Part shown: piece after piece, positions 27,928 through 40,795 of the stretch
Layout of the letters: the number at the start of each line of letters is the position of its first letter
How positions within the stretch are numbered: the stretch's first letter is position 1
Assembly (NCBI RefSeq): GCF_036324505.1
Contig: NC_086360.1
Location: 11,817,293-11,881,292, forward strand
Direction of reading: 5' to 3'
DNA length: 64,000 bases
Source: Eleginops maclovinus
Taxonomy: Eukaryota > Chordata > Actinopteri > Perciformes > Eleginopidae
Translations under genes and position numbers: made by a program
Notes under the pieces: model-generated
Database searches by the model: none
What the model was told of the DNA's origin: nothing
What the model saw: the letters and a program-made list of their open reading frames with translations, nothing else

Positions 27928-30900
27928 GTTTTAAAAATTCAAATATTGTCTTAGTTTTTTATTGATCCTTTCGATTGTTCAAATGTTGTTGTATATATAC
28001 TGTATATATTTGATATTTCTCTTCTGTGTCATATTTAAGGCCTTAATGTATTGTCTTTAATGTGTAACCCCACAACAGGAGTATGGTGGGCAGGTTCGGG
28101 GTTTGTTAAACATTATTAAAATGCTATGTATGTTATGTTATTACTCTGCTGTATAGCCCATGTTTTTAGACTTGTATCTGTCGGTGAGAGACCAGTAATT
28201 CATTTTTTTGTAATTCTTATGTCTGTTTTTAGTTTCAATTGGTAGAGTATAACAGTTGTACTTGATGCATCAGTATGTATGATGAGCTGAATATCTGCCT
28301 GTGTTTCTGGAAACATTTTCTTTACAATGTCTCTGATTCATGATTTAAGGTGACCCATGGAAATGTGAGACACTGGGAGATAATCGGGAAAATGCAGAAG
28401 AGCGAGTTGAGGTCGAGCCAAAGCTTTTTTTTAAAAGCACTCAAAGTCAAAGTGGAGCAGCTGAAGAAAGTTTTGAGTGGAAAGTTAACCGAGTGAGACA
28501 GGAGTTCCTAATAAATATACTCTACTCCGTGCTACCTCTGCCTCCCCTTTTCTTCTCCTTTTGCCGTCCTTCCCTCTCTTTCAAATTAACCGTGTGGCTT
28601 TAATACAATGTGTGTCATGCAGGTTGCCCTGGCGACTCTTTGATCCTGTTTTCCAGTCTCTGCCTCTGGGGCAGACGTGCTTCTCTTCAGTCTGCTGCAC
28701 ACCGGCTCTGGAAGCTGCTGCAGCCCTGAGACACACCATGGGCTGCTGCGCTCGCCTCGCTCCCCCCTCTTTCTTCCTGTCGCTCTCACTTTCTCTCTGT
28801 TTTTTTGAGTCCTCTTTATCTCTCTCAGGTTCTCTCCATCTCTCTCTCACTCGCTCTGCTTCCCTTTGGTCACGCCACAGCCTCCCTCCCTCAGCATGGG
28901 CATGCAGGATGCCCAGGGGAACGATAGAGGCCAGGACCTCAGCGAAGCAGCCCTCCTGGGAGAAAGAAAAGAGAGACAGGGTATTTCTCTCTTGTCCACT
29001 CCTCCTCAATCTCTGTACCCTTGATTGTATTCCCCTGAAAACGATGCAGCTGATCCTCTCCTCCCACACTGAACCTTTACCTGCGCTACCTGTTTAATTT
29101 CTTGTGTCTGGCTGTTCGTTTCTGCTGTTTCTGGTCTTCGTTGGCAACAGACCCTCAGTGTGGCTTACAGAAAATAAGCTGCGTAGTTATATTATCATTG
29201 TTGTCGGGTGGTTACACCGTCAAGACTTCATTAATCGTTCTATACTTTACCAAGCAACGATAACACGGACAAATGTTTACTGTGGTGGATACAGTTACTC
29301 AAGAAACCTTCAAGTCTCTGCAAGTAGATTTACATAATTCAGCAACATGAATGGTAATTAACGGGTGCCTGGAGGAGAGGAAAAACACTTTGAGAAAACT
29401 AACAAACTATGGCAAGCCTAATTGTTCGCAGTCCTATAAAGTGAAGGTGTGATTTGTAAGAAAAAAGAAGAAACATACAGAAATGCCAGAGGGCTCATTT
29501 CAGACTCTGCATGTAAAGAATGAGAATGAATGAACTGAATGCGTCACATAAGCAAATTTAACTTACCCCAGTGTTTATTTGTGTTTTTAGTTCGGATTAT
29601 CTGACATAAAAAGCAACTCATTCACATCATTGCATGTCTTTGCATGAACCACCTGAAGAACTGTCAGTGAGACCGTAGGAAATCTTCTATCGGGACAGGA
29701 TTACATTCTAAAATGCGCTGAAAATCAACATTCATGATCTTACAGTGTGGGGAATCGACTGAGAACAGACTGAATGAAACCATGTGGGCTTTAAAAAATA
29801 TTACCCCCACATGTGATCTTTCTCAACACAACCACAGCATGAATCCATAAACAGTAAGGAATATATTTTTACTGCTGTTCACTTTTATTTCCCCCCTACA
29901 ATCACAACATCTTTTCACTAAAAGTCTTCAACAGATAAAAAATATTAACAGTATCAAATTAAATATGGATTTACGGACGTGTTTGTGTCAAATCATTATT
30001 GCTGCAGGTTTAAATGAGTCAAATCTATATTGAATTTGTTAGGATTTTTTGAAACTGTCAAAAAGTGTATTCAGAAAAAATAAAGCAAAGTCATAGGAAC
30101 AACTTTTATATTGCGTTGGCTCCTTTGGTTGGGAGTCACTCGTGTAAATGCGTTAGATTGATTATTGATAGAAAGATTGATAGATTATAAGGTCAATAGT
30201 GTGCCACATACAATACAGCAACCTACCAGAAGTACGAACATGTGTGGTCACACAACAAAATCAACCGTGAGCTTTGTGAAATGCAAATGCACGACCCGAC
30301 GGGGAACCTCACTTTCGTTTACAAGACAAACAGAAACCATGTTTTCTTAAACCCAACGAAGAATGCCCTTTTCTCTGTCTTCTGTCTTCTCCCTTCTCCT
30401 GTCCAGTGTGTGTGGCACCGTCTCTGCTGATAAGGGCCTGCCAGGAGGTGGAACAGATGTTGCCCTGACATCCATCTGGGCCTCGTACCCCTGCTCTGCC
30501 TCCCACAGCCGATGCTCCACTCAGGACACCTCGCATTCCCGGCCCCTCACAGCGAGGGGGCTTCTCCCACACAAAAAAGAAAGGCACCCTTCCTTGAGAT
30601 CCTGGAGCAGTGACACAGCACCGAGATCTGCTTTCATTCAGGGTACATGTGTGTACGTCAGTTATCAGCCGGGACCTCTGGGTTCATTAGAGGTGTTTCC
30701 TCTTCGTTTCAACACTCCTGTCCTCATGACTCTCTCTCACACACACACACCCCTTTGAAAAACAAACACAAATGACGGAAATGCATCGACATGATGTAAG
30801 CTGGTGAGGAAATGTTCCCTGGACCAAATAATCATTTCCAGATATGTGAGACGATGATTTTATAAGAGTCTCAAGATGTGCAGCATTTTGACGTTTTGAC

Positions 30901-32191
30901 TGGCCTCACTCAACATACGTTAAATGTCTTCAATTGATCTGCAAATTGCTAGTTGTGTTTTAACTTGATGGATCAACACACATGGAACAACAGCTGTTAT
31001 TTGAGTGGCCGAACTATATTGATGTGAAACAGTTGTGACTTCCAGCTTGAGCCTACATTGAGATATTTTCAAATGTGAATAAATCCCATTTTTAAGACTC
31101 AATAAATTATAATGAAATATATGTCAAATGTAATCAAACCATTGCCTGATATTGATTTACTTTCCTAACTAAAGCAAAGAAACCTTTAGTTTTACATTCA
31201 TTTTAAATATTGTGTTGTTAACAGTGTTTTAGTAAAGATATTTTCTGATTAGTCAACAACTCACAGGTGGTTTTTTGTTTTCACCGCCTTTGTGTTTTCA
31301 GATGTGTAGCAGGAGATTCCTCAGAGCTGACGTCCCTGGCAGAGGATCCCTCCTGTCGTGCATGTGATCCCGCAGGTTTTGGTTGAGTTGTAAAACTAAT
31401 GAGCGACTGAACCTGATAGAATCTTAATGAGTTACACCCTGCCAAGCAGTGAGTGAGTGCACTCTGCAGCAACATGCCACACTCATTATACTATATGATC
31501 CACTGAGTTGATCCTGCATGGTGCTTCATGAGTCTCATACATTTTCTGACACATTGTCAGATGCATACCATTTCAGGTCATTATATCTCATGTAAGATCA
31601 CTATTAAATTAAATTAGTCTGAAAATCTTCATGTAATTTAATCTGGAGTAGGAATTGAGGATATTGGACATCTGCCACAGTCATTTCTTTCCAATCACTC
31701 CTGTTTGGACAAGGAAAGCTTTATTCACGCAGGTCTGGGATGACTGGTAGCTCAGACGTTCTCATCATCACTTAACGTGAGATTTTTCTTGACATAAGAA
31801 TGTCAAAACCCTCCCAAATGTTCCTATTTCTGGATCAGATTTGGCCTGCAGAAACTTGTGATCTCTGCCTTCCCAAACTTTATTCACAGCCTCAGATTTA
31901 TCACCAGGTCCTCAGTGGATTTAAGAAGAACTCCTGTTAACTGATCCCAAGCAGGTAAATCTAAATGAATGTGAAGTTTCACTGATACCAAGGTGTTTCT
32001 TTTTCTGGTCCTACATCTGATCAATAAAAACATTTATAACTATTTATTAAACATCAATGCAGGTGATCACCGATGTAAAAAATGCTGGACCCTGACTTGT
32101 TGATCCCTCAACAGATACTTTCTAAACTGAGGGAATATATCTACCTCTAAACAGTGTTTGAAGAATAAGTAGGAATAATGTGAAATTAGTT

Positions 32192-32600
32192 CATTACAAG
32201 TTAAAGTGTTGCATTTAAATCTTACTCAAGTACAAAAGTGTTGTTAGTATGATTATTGGATTAAATTACATGGTGCATTACTCTATCTGTGACATTTTAT
32301 CAGAGGTTGAAAAAGTACTCAGAACTTGTACATAAGTAGAAGTACCAGAGTGTAGGAATACTCTGAGCAATAAATATACTAAAAGTACTAAAAGTAAAAG
32401 TACTCATTATGTAGAGTGGTCCACTTCAGAATAATATACGATATGTTTTGATTATAATTACTGATGCATTAAAGTGTTCTAAAAGTGCAAAGTAGCAAAA
32501 AAAGCAAATACTTGAGTAAATGTACTTAGTTACTTCCCACCCCTGCATTTTATGTTGTAGCATTTGAGTAGCCAAGTTTCTGTTGGTAGTTTATTTCATC
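32192..32600 (+). mobile_element. Old hAT-like MITE fragment interrupted by a younger copy
   Basis: The left part (32192-32292) carries 'aagtgttgcatttaaatct' and 'tactcaagtacaaaagtg', which align with internal blocks of the 39770-40273 element. After the inserted element at 32301-32545, the sequence resumes with 'tatgttgtagcatttgagta', which resembles the next internal block of the same family. Both ends are eroded, and the right boundary is approximate. Confidence 0.45.
32301..32545 (+). mobile_element. hAT-like MITE with perfect 8-bp target-site duplication
   Basis: The element is 245 bp, from cagaggttgaaaaagtactc to ttacttcccacccctg. The termini form an imperfect inverted repeat (CAGAGGTTGAAAAAGTA against CAGGGGTGGGAAGTAAC read from the other end). 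It is flanked by identical octamers cattttat at 32293-32300 and 32546-32553, the 8-bp duplication expected of hAT transposition. No transposase is encoded, so it is non-autonomous. Confidence 0.85.
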
Positions 32601-35600
32601 AAATGGCTTCTTGTAACTATAGCTGTGTACTGCATAGCCAGGGCTGATATTTGCCTTTTGAATTGTGGTGGTATTAAATGACAAAACTTAAGTCACTTTT
32701 TGTGAGTTTACGATGCGATGAAATGCGTAAGATCCTCGTAGGTATCCTTAAAGGTTTGGATTTTGGACTTACACTTTTGCCCTGGAAAAATGTAGGAAAC
32801 CATGCTGTGCAATTCTACTCCCCTCCTTTGTGGCCACCTAAACGCCTCTTGTTTTTTCTGTGTGTTTGAATGCCACGTCTGTTGGGTGACTTCCGTGGGA
32901 TTCCAGCAGGCTTGTCACTCACATTGTTTGTCCTGGGGACGAGATCTGTGTGAGTCCTGTTTCTCTTCCTTTCTCCTCGGCCTGAGTGCTGATGGAGACC
33001 CGCATCCCAGGTGGCCCACACATCAAAACAAGGGGGATCTTGGTTTTCAGACAAACATCACTCACTTTCTTTGTTGTCTGAGGGACAGGGGGCACGGCGG
33101 TTTATCTCCAGAGGATCTCCCCCGCTATCGCCTTCCACCGGCCCACCGCCCCATCCCACAGGAGCCGCTAAAAGCAAATGTCAGTCAAGGAGAAGGCGTT
33201 GCATTCCTCCAAGAGGTCAATTAGTGGTGGCCACTGAAGGATCTGTTGTATTTTTAAGAAGAAGGCTATTTAAAAATCCTCTTTTTAAGATGTTCAAATC
33301 CAGTTACAGATTTATTTCCCTCCTCCTCTGTTTTAAATCCCTCTGTGAGATGACACCATCGTCACGTTGCAGTCCATGTTTTGAAGACAACTGCCCTGCA
33401 TACCTACCGCACTCGGCCCAGTTTAGTCTACTGTGAGTTATATGACGCTGAGCCTGATTCACAACGTGCCACATATAACCCTACTGCTCTCTCAGGCCGT
33501 GTGATGGACTTCCAGTAGCAGTTTGCGGTGCAGCAGCTCCTGCCCCATCTGTGCAGGTGATTCCTGCTCCATCCCCTCCAGGCCCTTATGAGCACCGTGT
33601 CTAGGGAACTTTTATGAGCGTGACCTTAACATGCGAGTCTCGAGTGGTCTAGACTCAGCGCTCCGTTTACTAGAATCCCCGTCCCACTGATGGCTATCAG
33701 ACTTTTCACTTTTTTACTGGTGATGCTCACTTGTCATAACTCTTTGAAGACGGACAGGCGTGACGTTCTGACCATCCTGTTTGTGGACTTTGTAGAATTT
33801 TACTGTCACGGCTCAGAAAAACAGGGAAAAACAAATTGGAGGACTCTGTCATGCACTGCCTCTCTCTGCAGGAGAGTCAGATACACATGTGCAGAGTACA
33901 GCTTTGGTTTGGCTGCTCCGAGAAGGTGCCTGGGCTTTCCTGAAGTGCTTTAAATATCAACATAAATAAGTTGTGAGAGAAAGACATGAGCTCAAACCAA
34001 AACAGAGTTTTGCCCTGAGTATTTACACAGAAGTGAATAAAGTGACATTCACTTTCTTTAATCGAAATTATCATGAGCCTTGGCCTCTGTTAGCTCCCGT
34101 ATCAATCTTTCGTAAGAAGCCACAGGTAATTAATTAATCGCTATTATGTAGTTAATACTTAATTGTTGTCTATAAATTTGGCTGTTTTATAGATGGTTAG
34201 ATGTTTTGGTGTGCTGCGTGGCATTGAGCCAAACACCGTAGGTGGATTAGCTCATTGAATCCAAACAGTTTACGGGGAGAGCGGCTCCAGTGACGACACT
34301 ATGTGGGCAGCTTGCAGCTCTCAAAATACAAACGTTCCGTGTGAAAGAGAAAAAAAGGAGAAAAAGTGAGTCTTTCACAGGAACAATCTAGTAAACACGG
34401 TCGCTGCATAGAGAGAGAACACCTGTGTTTTACCAAAGTTTTGGCAGAGAGCAGATGATCACTGCCGGGTGCCATATTTGGTCGAGTGCAAATTTAATGT
34501 GGCCCTTACAGCGTTGACGAAACACAGTCTGACTCAGGCAGGAAATGCAAAGTCGGCCACCAGTAAGATCCGAGTCAACAACAGAAAGAAGAGAAGGTGC
34601 TCAGCATGGGGCTGAGATGATTCAGCGCTGCCGGCTGCAAACACAAACTCCGGTTAGATAGTGGGAATAAGCTTAGAGCTGAAGCCAAAAATAGTGTTTA
34701 AGGTGTTGAGGATTAGGGTTAAATGTCAGAAAGGTCAACTCAGAGACCAGTTTAGATTGGCTTAGAGAGGTCAGCTGCAAGGAGCTCTTTCGAGAGTCTT
34801 TCTATGCGTTTGCAGTCACCGTGTGACGCTGTGTGTTTAACATTTAATGATGGCAAACTTGGCCCCATGTACTTTTTATGATGAGAAAATGTCGATTTTC
34901 AATGTTACCACTATTTTCAATCCAATCCCATAGAAATATGTTCACAATAAAATATATTTTGATCTACAAATTTTCCTAATTTTGACAAATTAAAGTGGAA
35001 ACCTTTTTTTAAACGTAATTTCTATCAGTTTTAAGTATCACGTTTTCCTAAGGTTTTGCTCTGCATGTCAGAGGTTAAACTTAATGACGTAATTATATAG
35101 TTGTGTGAATTCAGATAAAAATATGCAGTAAGTGTATTTTAACACCTTTACATCCATTGTCCTTTACAGGCCCTGAAATTATAGCTTTAAATCTTAGATA
35201 TAATCGTAAATTACAACTTTTAACATTAATCTGTACATATGCAGCAATCAAAATGAATTAATTATAAATGGTTCATTGTATTAATTGTTTATCAACCTCA
35301 ATAATCTGCATCCTCAGGACTGTGGGGTTTAATCAGATTTGAATAGACATTGACCACCAAATGTCATCAGAATTACTTTTATTGCAAAGTCTAAATTGCT
35401 GGAAACCAGCTGCCATCTTAGTCCTGCCCATTTTGGACCAATGAATAGAGCAAAGAGAAATCTTTACTGGGAAATAACCATTATGAAATAATGTTGAGCC
35501 TGTACCTGTTAAGGTGAGTGAGAAAGCAAGAGTTAAGGTCCTTTAATTTCCCCTTTAAGCAGCCTTAAGGTTGAGAGAAATCATCTCATCCTACATTGGC

Positions 35601-35817
35601 GGACACCACCACATTTACATTTCGTCTTCAGTTAGAGAAAGTATATCTTATACACGGATACTTAAATACCTAATCCCAATTGTTTTCATATTACTATCAA
35701 ATGATATTCTGGATGTCTTATGCATTAGTTTTTACCTGTTACCCCAACAATACCCTAATTGTGCAATTAAATGGGTAACAATACTATTGAATATACTGTG
35801 AACAAAATAACTGTAAA

Positions 35818-36060
35818 TTAGCTCCACCTACAGTAACTCCAGCAGTACAATATTGCAAAGCATCACTAATAATTATACACTAATATCATACATAATAGTT
35901 CTTCTGAAATCTAACAGGGGGGCATTTTAATACATTATGAGTAGTTTAAGTACATGTTGCTAATAATGCTAACATACTTTAACTAGTGGAGTATTTTACC
36001 TATACTTGTCAAGCAATATTTTCACAGTATTGCAATTATGCAAAGTATTTGAATATCTTA
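35818..36060 (-). mobile_element. Internal fragment of a hAT-like MITE, opposite orientation
   Basis: The stretch begins 'agctccacctacagtaactc' and contains 'ggggggcattttaatacatt', 'atgagtagtttaagtacatg', 'ctagtggagtattttacc' and 'attttcacagtattgcaatt'. These blocks occur in that order in reverse-oriented copies of the fish actcaagtac MITE family. Both termini are lost, and no target duplication is visible. Confidence 0.5.
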
Positions 36061-37286
36061 TGATTTCTTTTAGTTGACTATATACAAACCATTATAGTTT
36101 TTGGGGAATAATTTAGTTATTAGGTTGTTTTATTTTTTATTATTATTTTGACAATGGATTCATATTTTAAACAGTCAATGACAAACTAGAATATGTAATG
36201 AATGTGAAACTCAACGAACATTCAAAATTTAAAAAATAATTTAATACTTTTGTTGTTTTTTCTCGTTTGAAAAAGGTCTGTCTCTGGTGTTGCTGCCCTG
36301 CGGACAGCCCCCCTCACCCCCCTCCAAACTCCTCTGAATCTGCCTGGTTCACATACACAAGATTAAGTAGCAAAAGTGACATCCAAGACCAATCGGGCCA
36401 CCCAAGAGAACCGCAACCAGCGGAGAGGCTGTCAGAGCCCCCTTTTGCAACATTAATCTTCAAGCCTCTCCTGCACTGCCAACTCACATCTCCTTCAAAC
36501 AGGACAGGGAGGTAGAAAACTGAACTTTTCCCTCCCTGAAGGTTTTTCTCCTCTCCATCAATTAACTCTTTGGGGGACAATTCATCGTCACCCGCCATGT
36601 GCCAGACAACTTCAAACACTGGCAAAATGAATTACTTTTCCAGGCAATTTTTGGAAAATTTGCCTTTAATTTGGCAACAACGAGATTAGTGTGGACATAA
36701 GTTCAATTCCTAATCGACCCACAGGCCTCCACAAGACATGTGAGGCAGAAATCACACTATGAATTCTGCTTTAAAGTGATTTATGCCAGAGAAAACTACA
36801 TTTAACCTGTCTGTCGAGGGCTGTGGAGACATTTCCCTGGTCTGTTCCAGCCATTAACAAGATGTTAACATTCAGCAGTGGAATTCATCTCAAACGTCAG
36901 AGGGCTGCTAAAATAGACATCCAGGGATCAGCTAACTGAGCTCTCCACCACGGCTAACCCTTTTGTCTTCACTGCTGACCAATAGCATCTTTGATCTCTT
37001 TCAGGGGGACAACTCTATGGTGTGTTTGTGTGGTGGGGGTTATCCTGACCTATTGGTGGTTGGGGTGTCACGTCCAACTTGATAGCAGTGTGAATGGGAA
37101 AACAAAAAAGATGAATACAGCGATTGATAAATAGCGGAACACGGGTGTGTTGTGCTGTGGATGCCTTCAGTCCCAGGAGAGGGCCTTCCTAACCCCAACC
37201 TTTCTTCTGCCCGAGACCTGAGAAGCAAAGGTTGCGCCATCTAACAGTGTTCCTTTGAAGAGAGCGATGCTGAAATCAAGCAGCAT

Positions 37287-37333
37287 GCCATGTCTCACCA
37301 AACACTTTCAGCCAGTGTTTGGTGAGACATGGC
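37287..37333. repeat. Perfect 20-bp inverted repeat with 7-nt loop
   Basis: The arm 37287-37306 is the exact reverse complement of 37314-37333; the loop is ttcagcc. Base pairing stops abruptly at both bases of the stem (t at 37286, t at 37334). No element boundaries or target duplications flank it. Confidence 0.95.
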
Positions 37334-38529
37334 TGGAACCTTAAATCTGGAAGAATACATCCGTTTTAAAAGATAAGTCTGGTGGTAATTCATATTTTTC
37401 TCACTGTTAATAAAGTTAATGAAAAGACTGAAAGCAGCAGCGATTTGATGCAATCAACCAATGTTGAGCAACCAAAGCTGAATGAATCTTAATCCTCAGT
37501 GCTGTACTATTTACTCCTGATAAGTAATGTTTTATGAAAAAACACTTGTTTCCTGTTTTCTGATATTTTTCTTAAAACTAAAATGAACATCAGTGATCCA
37601 CTTTTAGAGATGTATGTCTTGAGTAGGATTAACTGATGATGAGAAGCAAAGAGGAAGCGCTAAGGACTGACTGACACATTGTTGGTTTTAGTTTTTTATT
37701 GGTTTTCTAGCCACTAAACAAATATTAATAACATTTAATTTCTGTTTTCTTTTAGACTGAAGATTATTTGGTATTTTTGCCAGGGACTTGAGAAACATGT
37801 CTCTAATATTTCTACCATCACTCCATCACAGCAGAGGTCACATACATTTTATTAGTTGTTTCCGCACCATCAAAAGACAATTTCAGAAAATGTAATGTGT
37901 CTCTTTAAAAAACGTATGTCCCTAATATTGAGGATAATCTCTCTACTGTTGGGAACTGTTCCATATTATATACTAAATGTCATGTTTCTGGTCAAGTCTA
38001 TTTAGAAACTGTTAGGGCTAAAATAATCCGACAGTTATGTCTGTTTTGGCTCATCTATTTAAATTAGCTATATCATAATATTGAAAACCATCCAAAAAGC
38101 CATAATTTGCCCCTTTTATTGATTTCTTGCTGGCAAAGGCCCTGACACGGAAATTAAGTTCAAAGGGTAGCATGATGTAAACAGTGTGACAAAATGTGTG
38201 ATGGTAAGAAAATGTGTACTTTAACCCATCATATTGAATACAATTCAGAAAGCCTTCTGAGATATTACTTTTGGGAAAGTTCAGTATATGAATATTTAAA
38301 AAAATAACAAAACACTTACATAAACTCTGAAAACATATTATGGCTTAACTGTTTTTGTTGTCTCACTGTACGGAGGATAATAAATGAGGCAAGAATAATA
38401 CACAATACACAGATTCTTTTCAGCATTGCTTGCTATGAGCTTTTGTTTGGATAACTACAAGTCATCATCCATCTGAGACTGTGCCCTTCAAAACAAGCGG
38501 GTCCACAGTGTGCTGAAAACGCGCACGCA

Positions 38530-38531
<2 letters not shown>

Positions 38532-38579
<48 letters not shown>
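38532..38579 (+). repeat. (CA)24 microsatellite
   Basis: An uninterrupted 48-bp CA dinucleotide tract preceded by 'gcgcacgcact'. A frame across it encodes only alternating His/Thr or Val/Cys and is not a gene. Confidence 0.98.
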
Positions 38580-38581
<2 letters not shown>

Positions 38582-39461
38582 GAGCAACTCTTTGGCTGCA
38601 GACGAGCAGGGTTGCGTGCCTCATCGCTGGGTTGGGGAGTTCACAGTATGAGTGGCCTCAGACAGACGTGGTCAGGTCATGGTGGGCCACAGAGCCATGT
38701 GCGTGAGTGAAGGTATGTGTGTTGTTGCGAGCCACGCGTTCAAACTAAAACGTTCGCATCAGGTCTTGTGTCCAGCTGCTGAGTCAAAGCATGACGCACG
38801 GTTCGATGATGCTCTGTATGCTTTCCAACAGAGTATTTTATTTAATGACTGGAGGCTGAACTCTCTTTAGAACTGAAAAAACATCTCATGGCAGATTAGA
38901 ATTTCTTCCCCCAATTGAAAACACCATTTGTAATCACTGAAGTCTTATAAGAATTCCTTTGCTTAGTATCTGTTTTATTTTACTCTTTTAATTTAAGAGA
39001 GTTCTTTCAGAAAACATTAAAACCTTTAACGTCTGTGAGCCACATTTTTCTGTCAGCACTATAAACCTTAACTGCATGATGTATGATAATGAATGAAGTG
39101 TAACACAGATTGTGGTTTGCTCTAGCATACACCCTGTTTTTATTATATCAAACAGCGGAGCCAATTATTACTCAACCCATAAAACGTAAATAAACTATGA
39201 CACTGTTAGTGACTTAAAACACTATTAAACATATTATGAGGAGCATGTGTCATGACAGTGTCACTACAGTGTCGTTTGCACTCAGCAAATAGACAATCTA
39301 TGGGCCTTGTGTAAATTTATCATACATGTTGTCTTCTTGAGTCCTGCTGTGCAGGATACTTACAATGTCCACCGGCAATCAGTGAAAGTTCATTTTTGTT
39401 TAGTCTTGTATAAATACATATTTTGAAGTCTCTATTCTAAGTCACTGCCAGTTACAGTGCT

Positions 39462-39597
<136 letters not shown>

Positions 39598-39769
39598 TTG
39601 AATAACATTTTTCAAATTTAAACAGCTGAAGTAAAGCATTGATTCTTACCACACATTGTGTGGTAAAAAGTTGAACTTTGACCCCAGAAATACCAATGGG
39701 ATTCTCAAATTGAGACTTGGTTTTAGTTATTGTGTAAACAATTTAGCTGGAGGGAACGTACATTTAGTG

Positions 39770-40273
39770 CAGAGGTGGTAGAAGTACTCAGATCTTGTAC
39801 TACTCAAAGTAGAAGTGCCAAAGTGTAGGAATACAAAAGTCCTGCATTCAAATTGTTACTCAAGTAAAGTACAAAAGTATTAGCATCAAAATATACTTCC
39901 TAATTCTTATATATTATTAAAGTACCAAAACTCAAAGTTCTCATTATGCAGATTGGTCCACTTCAGAATAATATATAGCATATGTTTTTATTATAATCAT
40001 TGATGCATTAAAGTGTTATCAAAGTTGTTAAAGGTGCAGCTAGTTTTATTGTCTTTGTATACTGCAAGGAAGCTTATGAATTTACTCCAGGTAACTAAAG
40101 TGTTATTTAAGAGTTGATTATATTTCACATCGTTAATCCAAATCTACAAAGTGTCTAAAGGTACAAAATAGATGTAGTGGAGTAAAAGTACAAAGTAGCA
40201 TCAAATGGAAAGTATAAGTAACTCAAACTAATACTTAACTACAGTACTTGTGCTTAGTTACTTTACACCGCTG
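39770..40273 (+). mobile_element. Full-length hAT-like MITE, 504 bp
   Basis: The element starts cagaggtggtagaagtactc and ends agttactttacaccgctg, so the two ends form an imperfect terminal inverted repeat (CAGAGGTGGTAGAAGTACT against CAGCGGTGTAAAGTAACT). The flanks are atttagtg (39762-39769) and attttgtg (40274-40281), an 8-bp target duplication with one mismatch. The interior is AT-rich with 'gttactcaagtaaagtacaa' and no coding capacity. It shares the block 'gtggtccacttcagaataat' (or a one-base variant) with the element at 32301-32545, so these two belong to the same subfamily. Confidence 0.85.
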
Positions 40274-40795
40274 ATTTTGTGTATCATGTTTGAAACATAA
40301 TTCTGTAATCTGATTTTATCGGGACTTGGTTAAGTATCCTCAAATGAGTGTAATGTCAGTTCTAGCATCCTACCGAGCGTATTTGTAGGATTCATGTAGC
40401 TCTTCCAGTTGCTACATGAAAAACGTTTGGCGTTTGTACACGTGAACTACTTCTAGGGAACGTCTTCAATGGGAATATTGTTTTTAGACTAAAACTTCTA
40501 AACGCAAGGACTTTACTGTCGATTACCCAATATAACTTTGACAAGGATTTGGGAATAAGATGTCACAGTTTAAGATTTTTCAATGTGGGGGCCACAAACA
40601 TCATGAAAGATATCTAAAACTCGAGGTAAGATAAATCAAAACTATGTATGGGATGACGCATTTGTTTATTTTCACTTTTGTGATTCACATAAACCCCTTC
40701 ATGTTTGATGATACTTAAATCATTATGATTAAAATCAACTTGTTTGTATCACTATTAAACCGTTAGGACTGCGTTGTTTAACACTTCATCCAATG

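Larger units (their letters stand above)
26150..27945 (+). other. arl15: arl15 3' untranslated region
   Basis: The stretch runs from the arl15 stop to a little after the ATTAAA signal at 27922-27927. It has no credible coding frame and contains a (CA)32 tract. The end point is inferred from the hexamer and a T/GT-rich downstream stretch (27949-27996). A second ATTAAA about 190 bp further on could be an alternative end. Confidence 0.6.

Noticed and set aside
28561..29097. 178-codon plus frame and 162-codon minus frame over the same stretch
   Set aside because: Both come from a pyrimidine-rich, stop-poor tract (Leu/Ser runs on one strand, Arg/Glu on the other); no domain, no splice context and no support for either.
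30363..30758. 131-codon plus frame starting with a hydrophobic stretch
   Set aside because: The start resembles a signal peptide, but the rest is low-complexity Ser/Pro-rich with no cysteine pattern or similarity, and a competing frame covers it on the other strand.
32802..33436. 140- and 141-codon overlapping plus frames
   Set aside because: They overlap each other in different frames, lack recognisable domains and lie in a GC-richer intergenic patch where long frames are expected by chance.
37287..37333. MicroRNA precursor
   Set aside because: The stem is only 20 bp and the 7-nt loop is small for an animal pre-miRNA; kept only as a hairpin finding.
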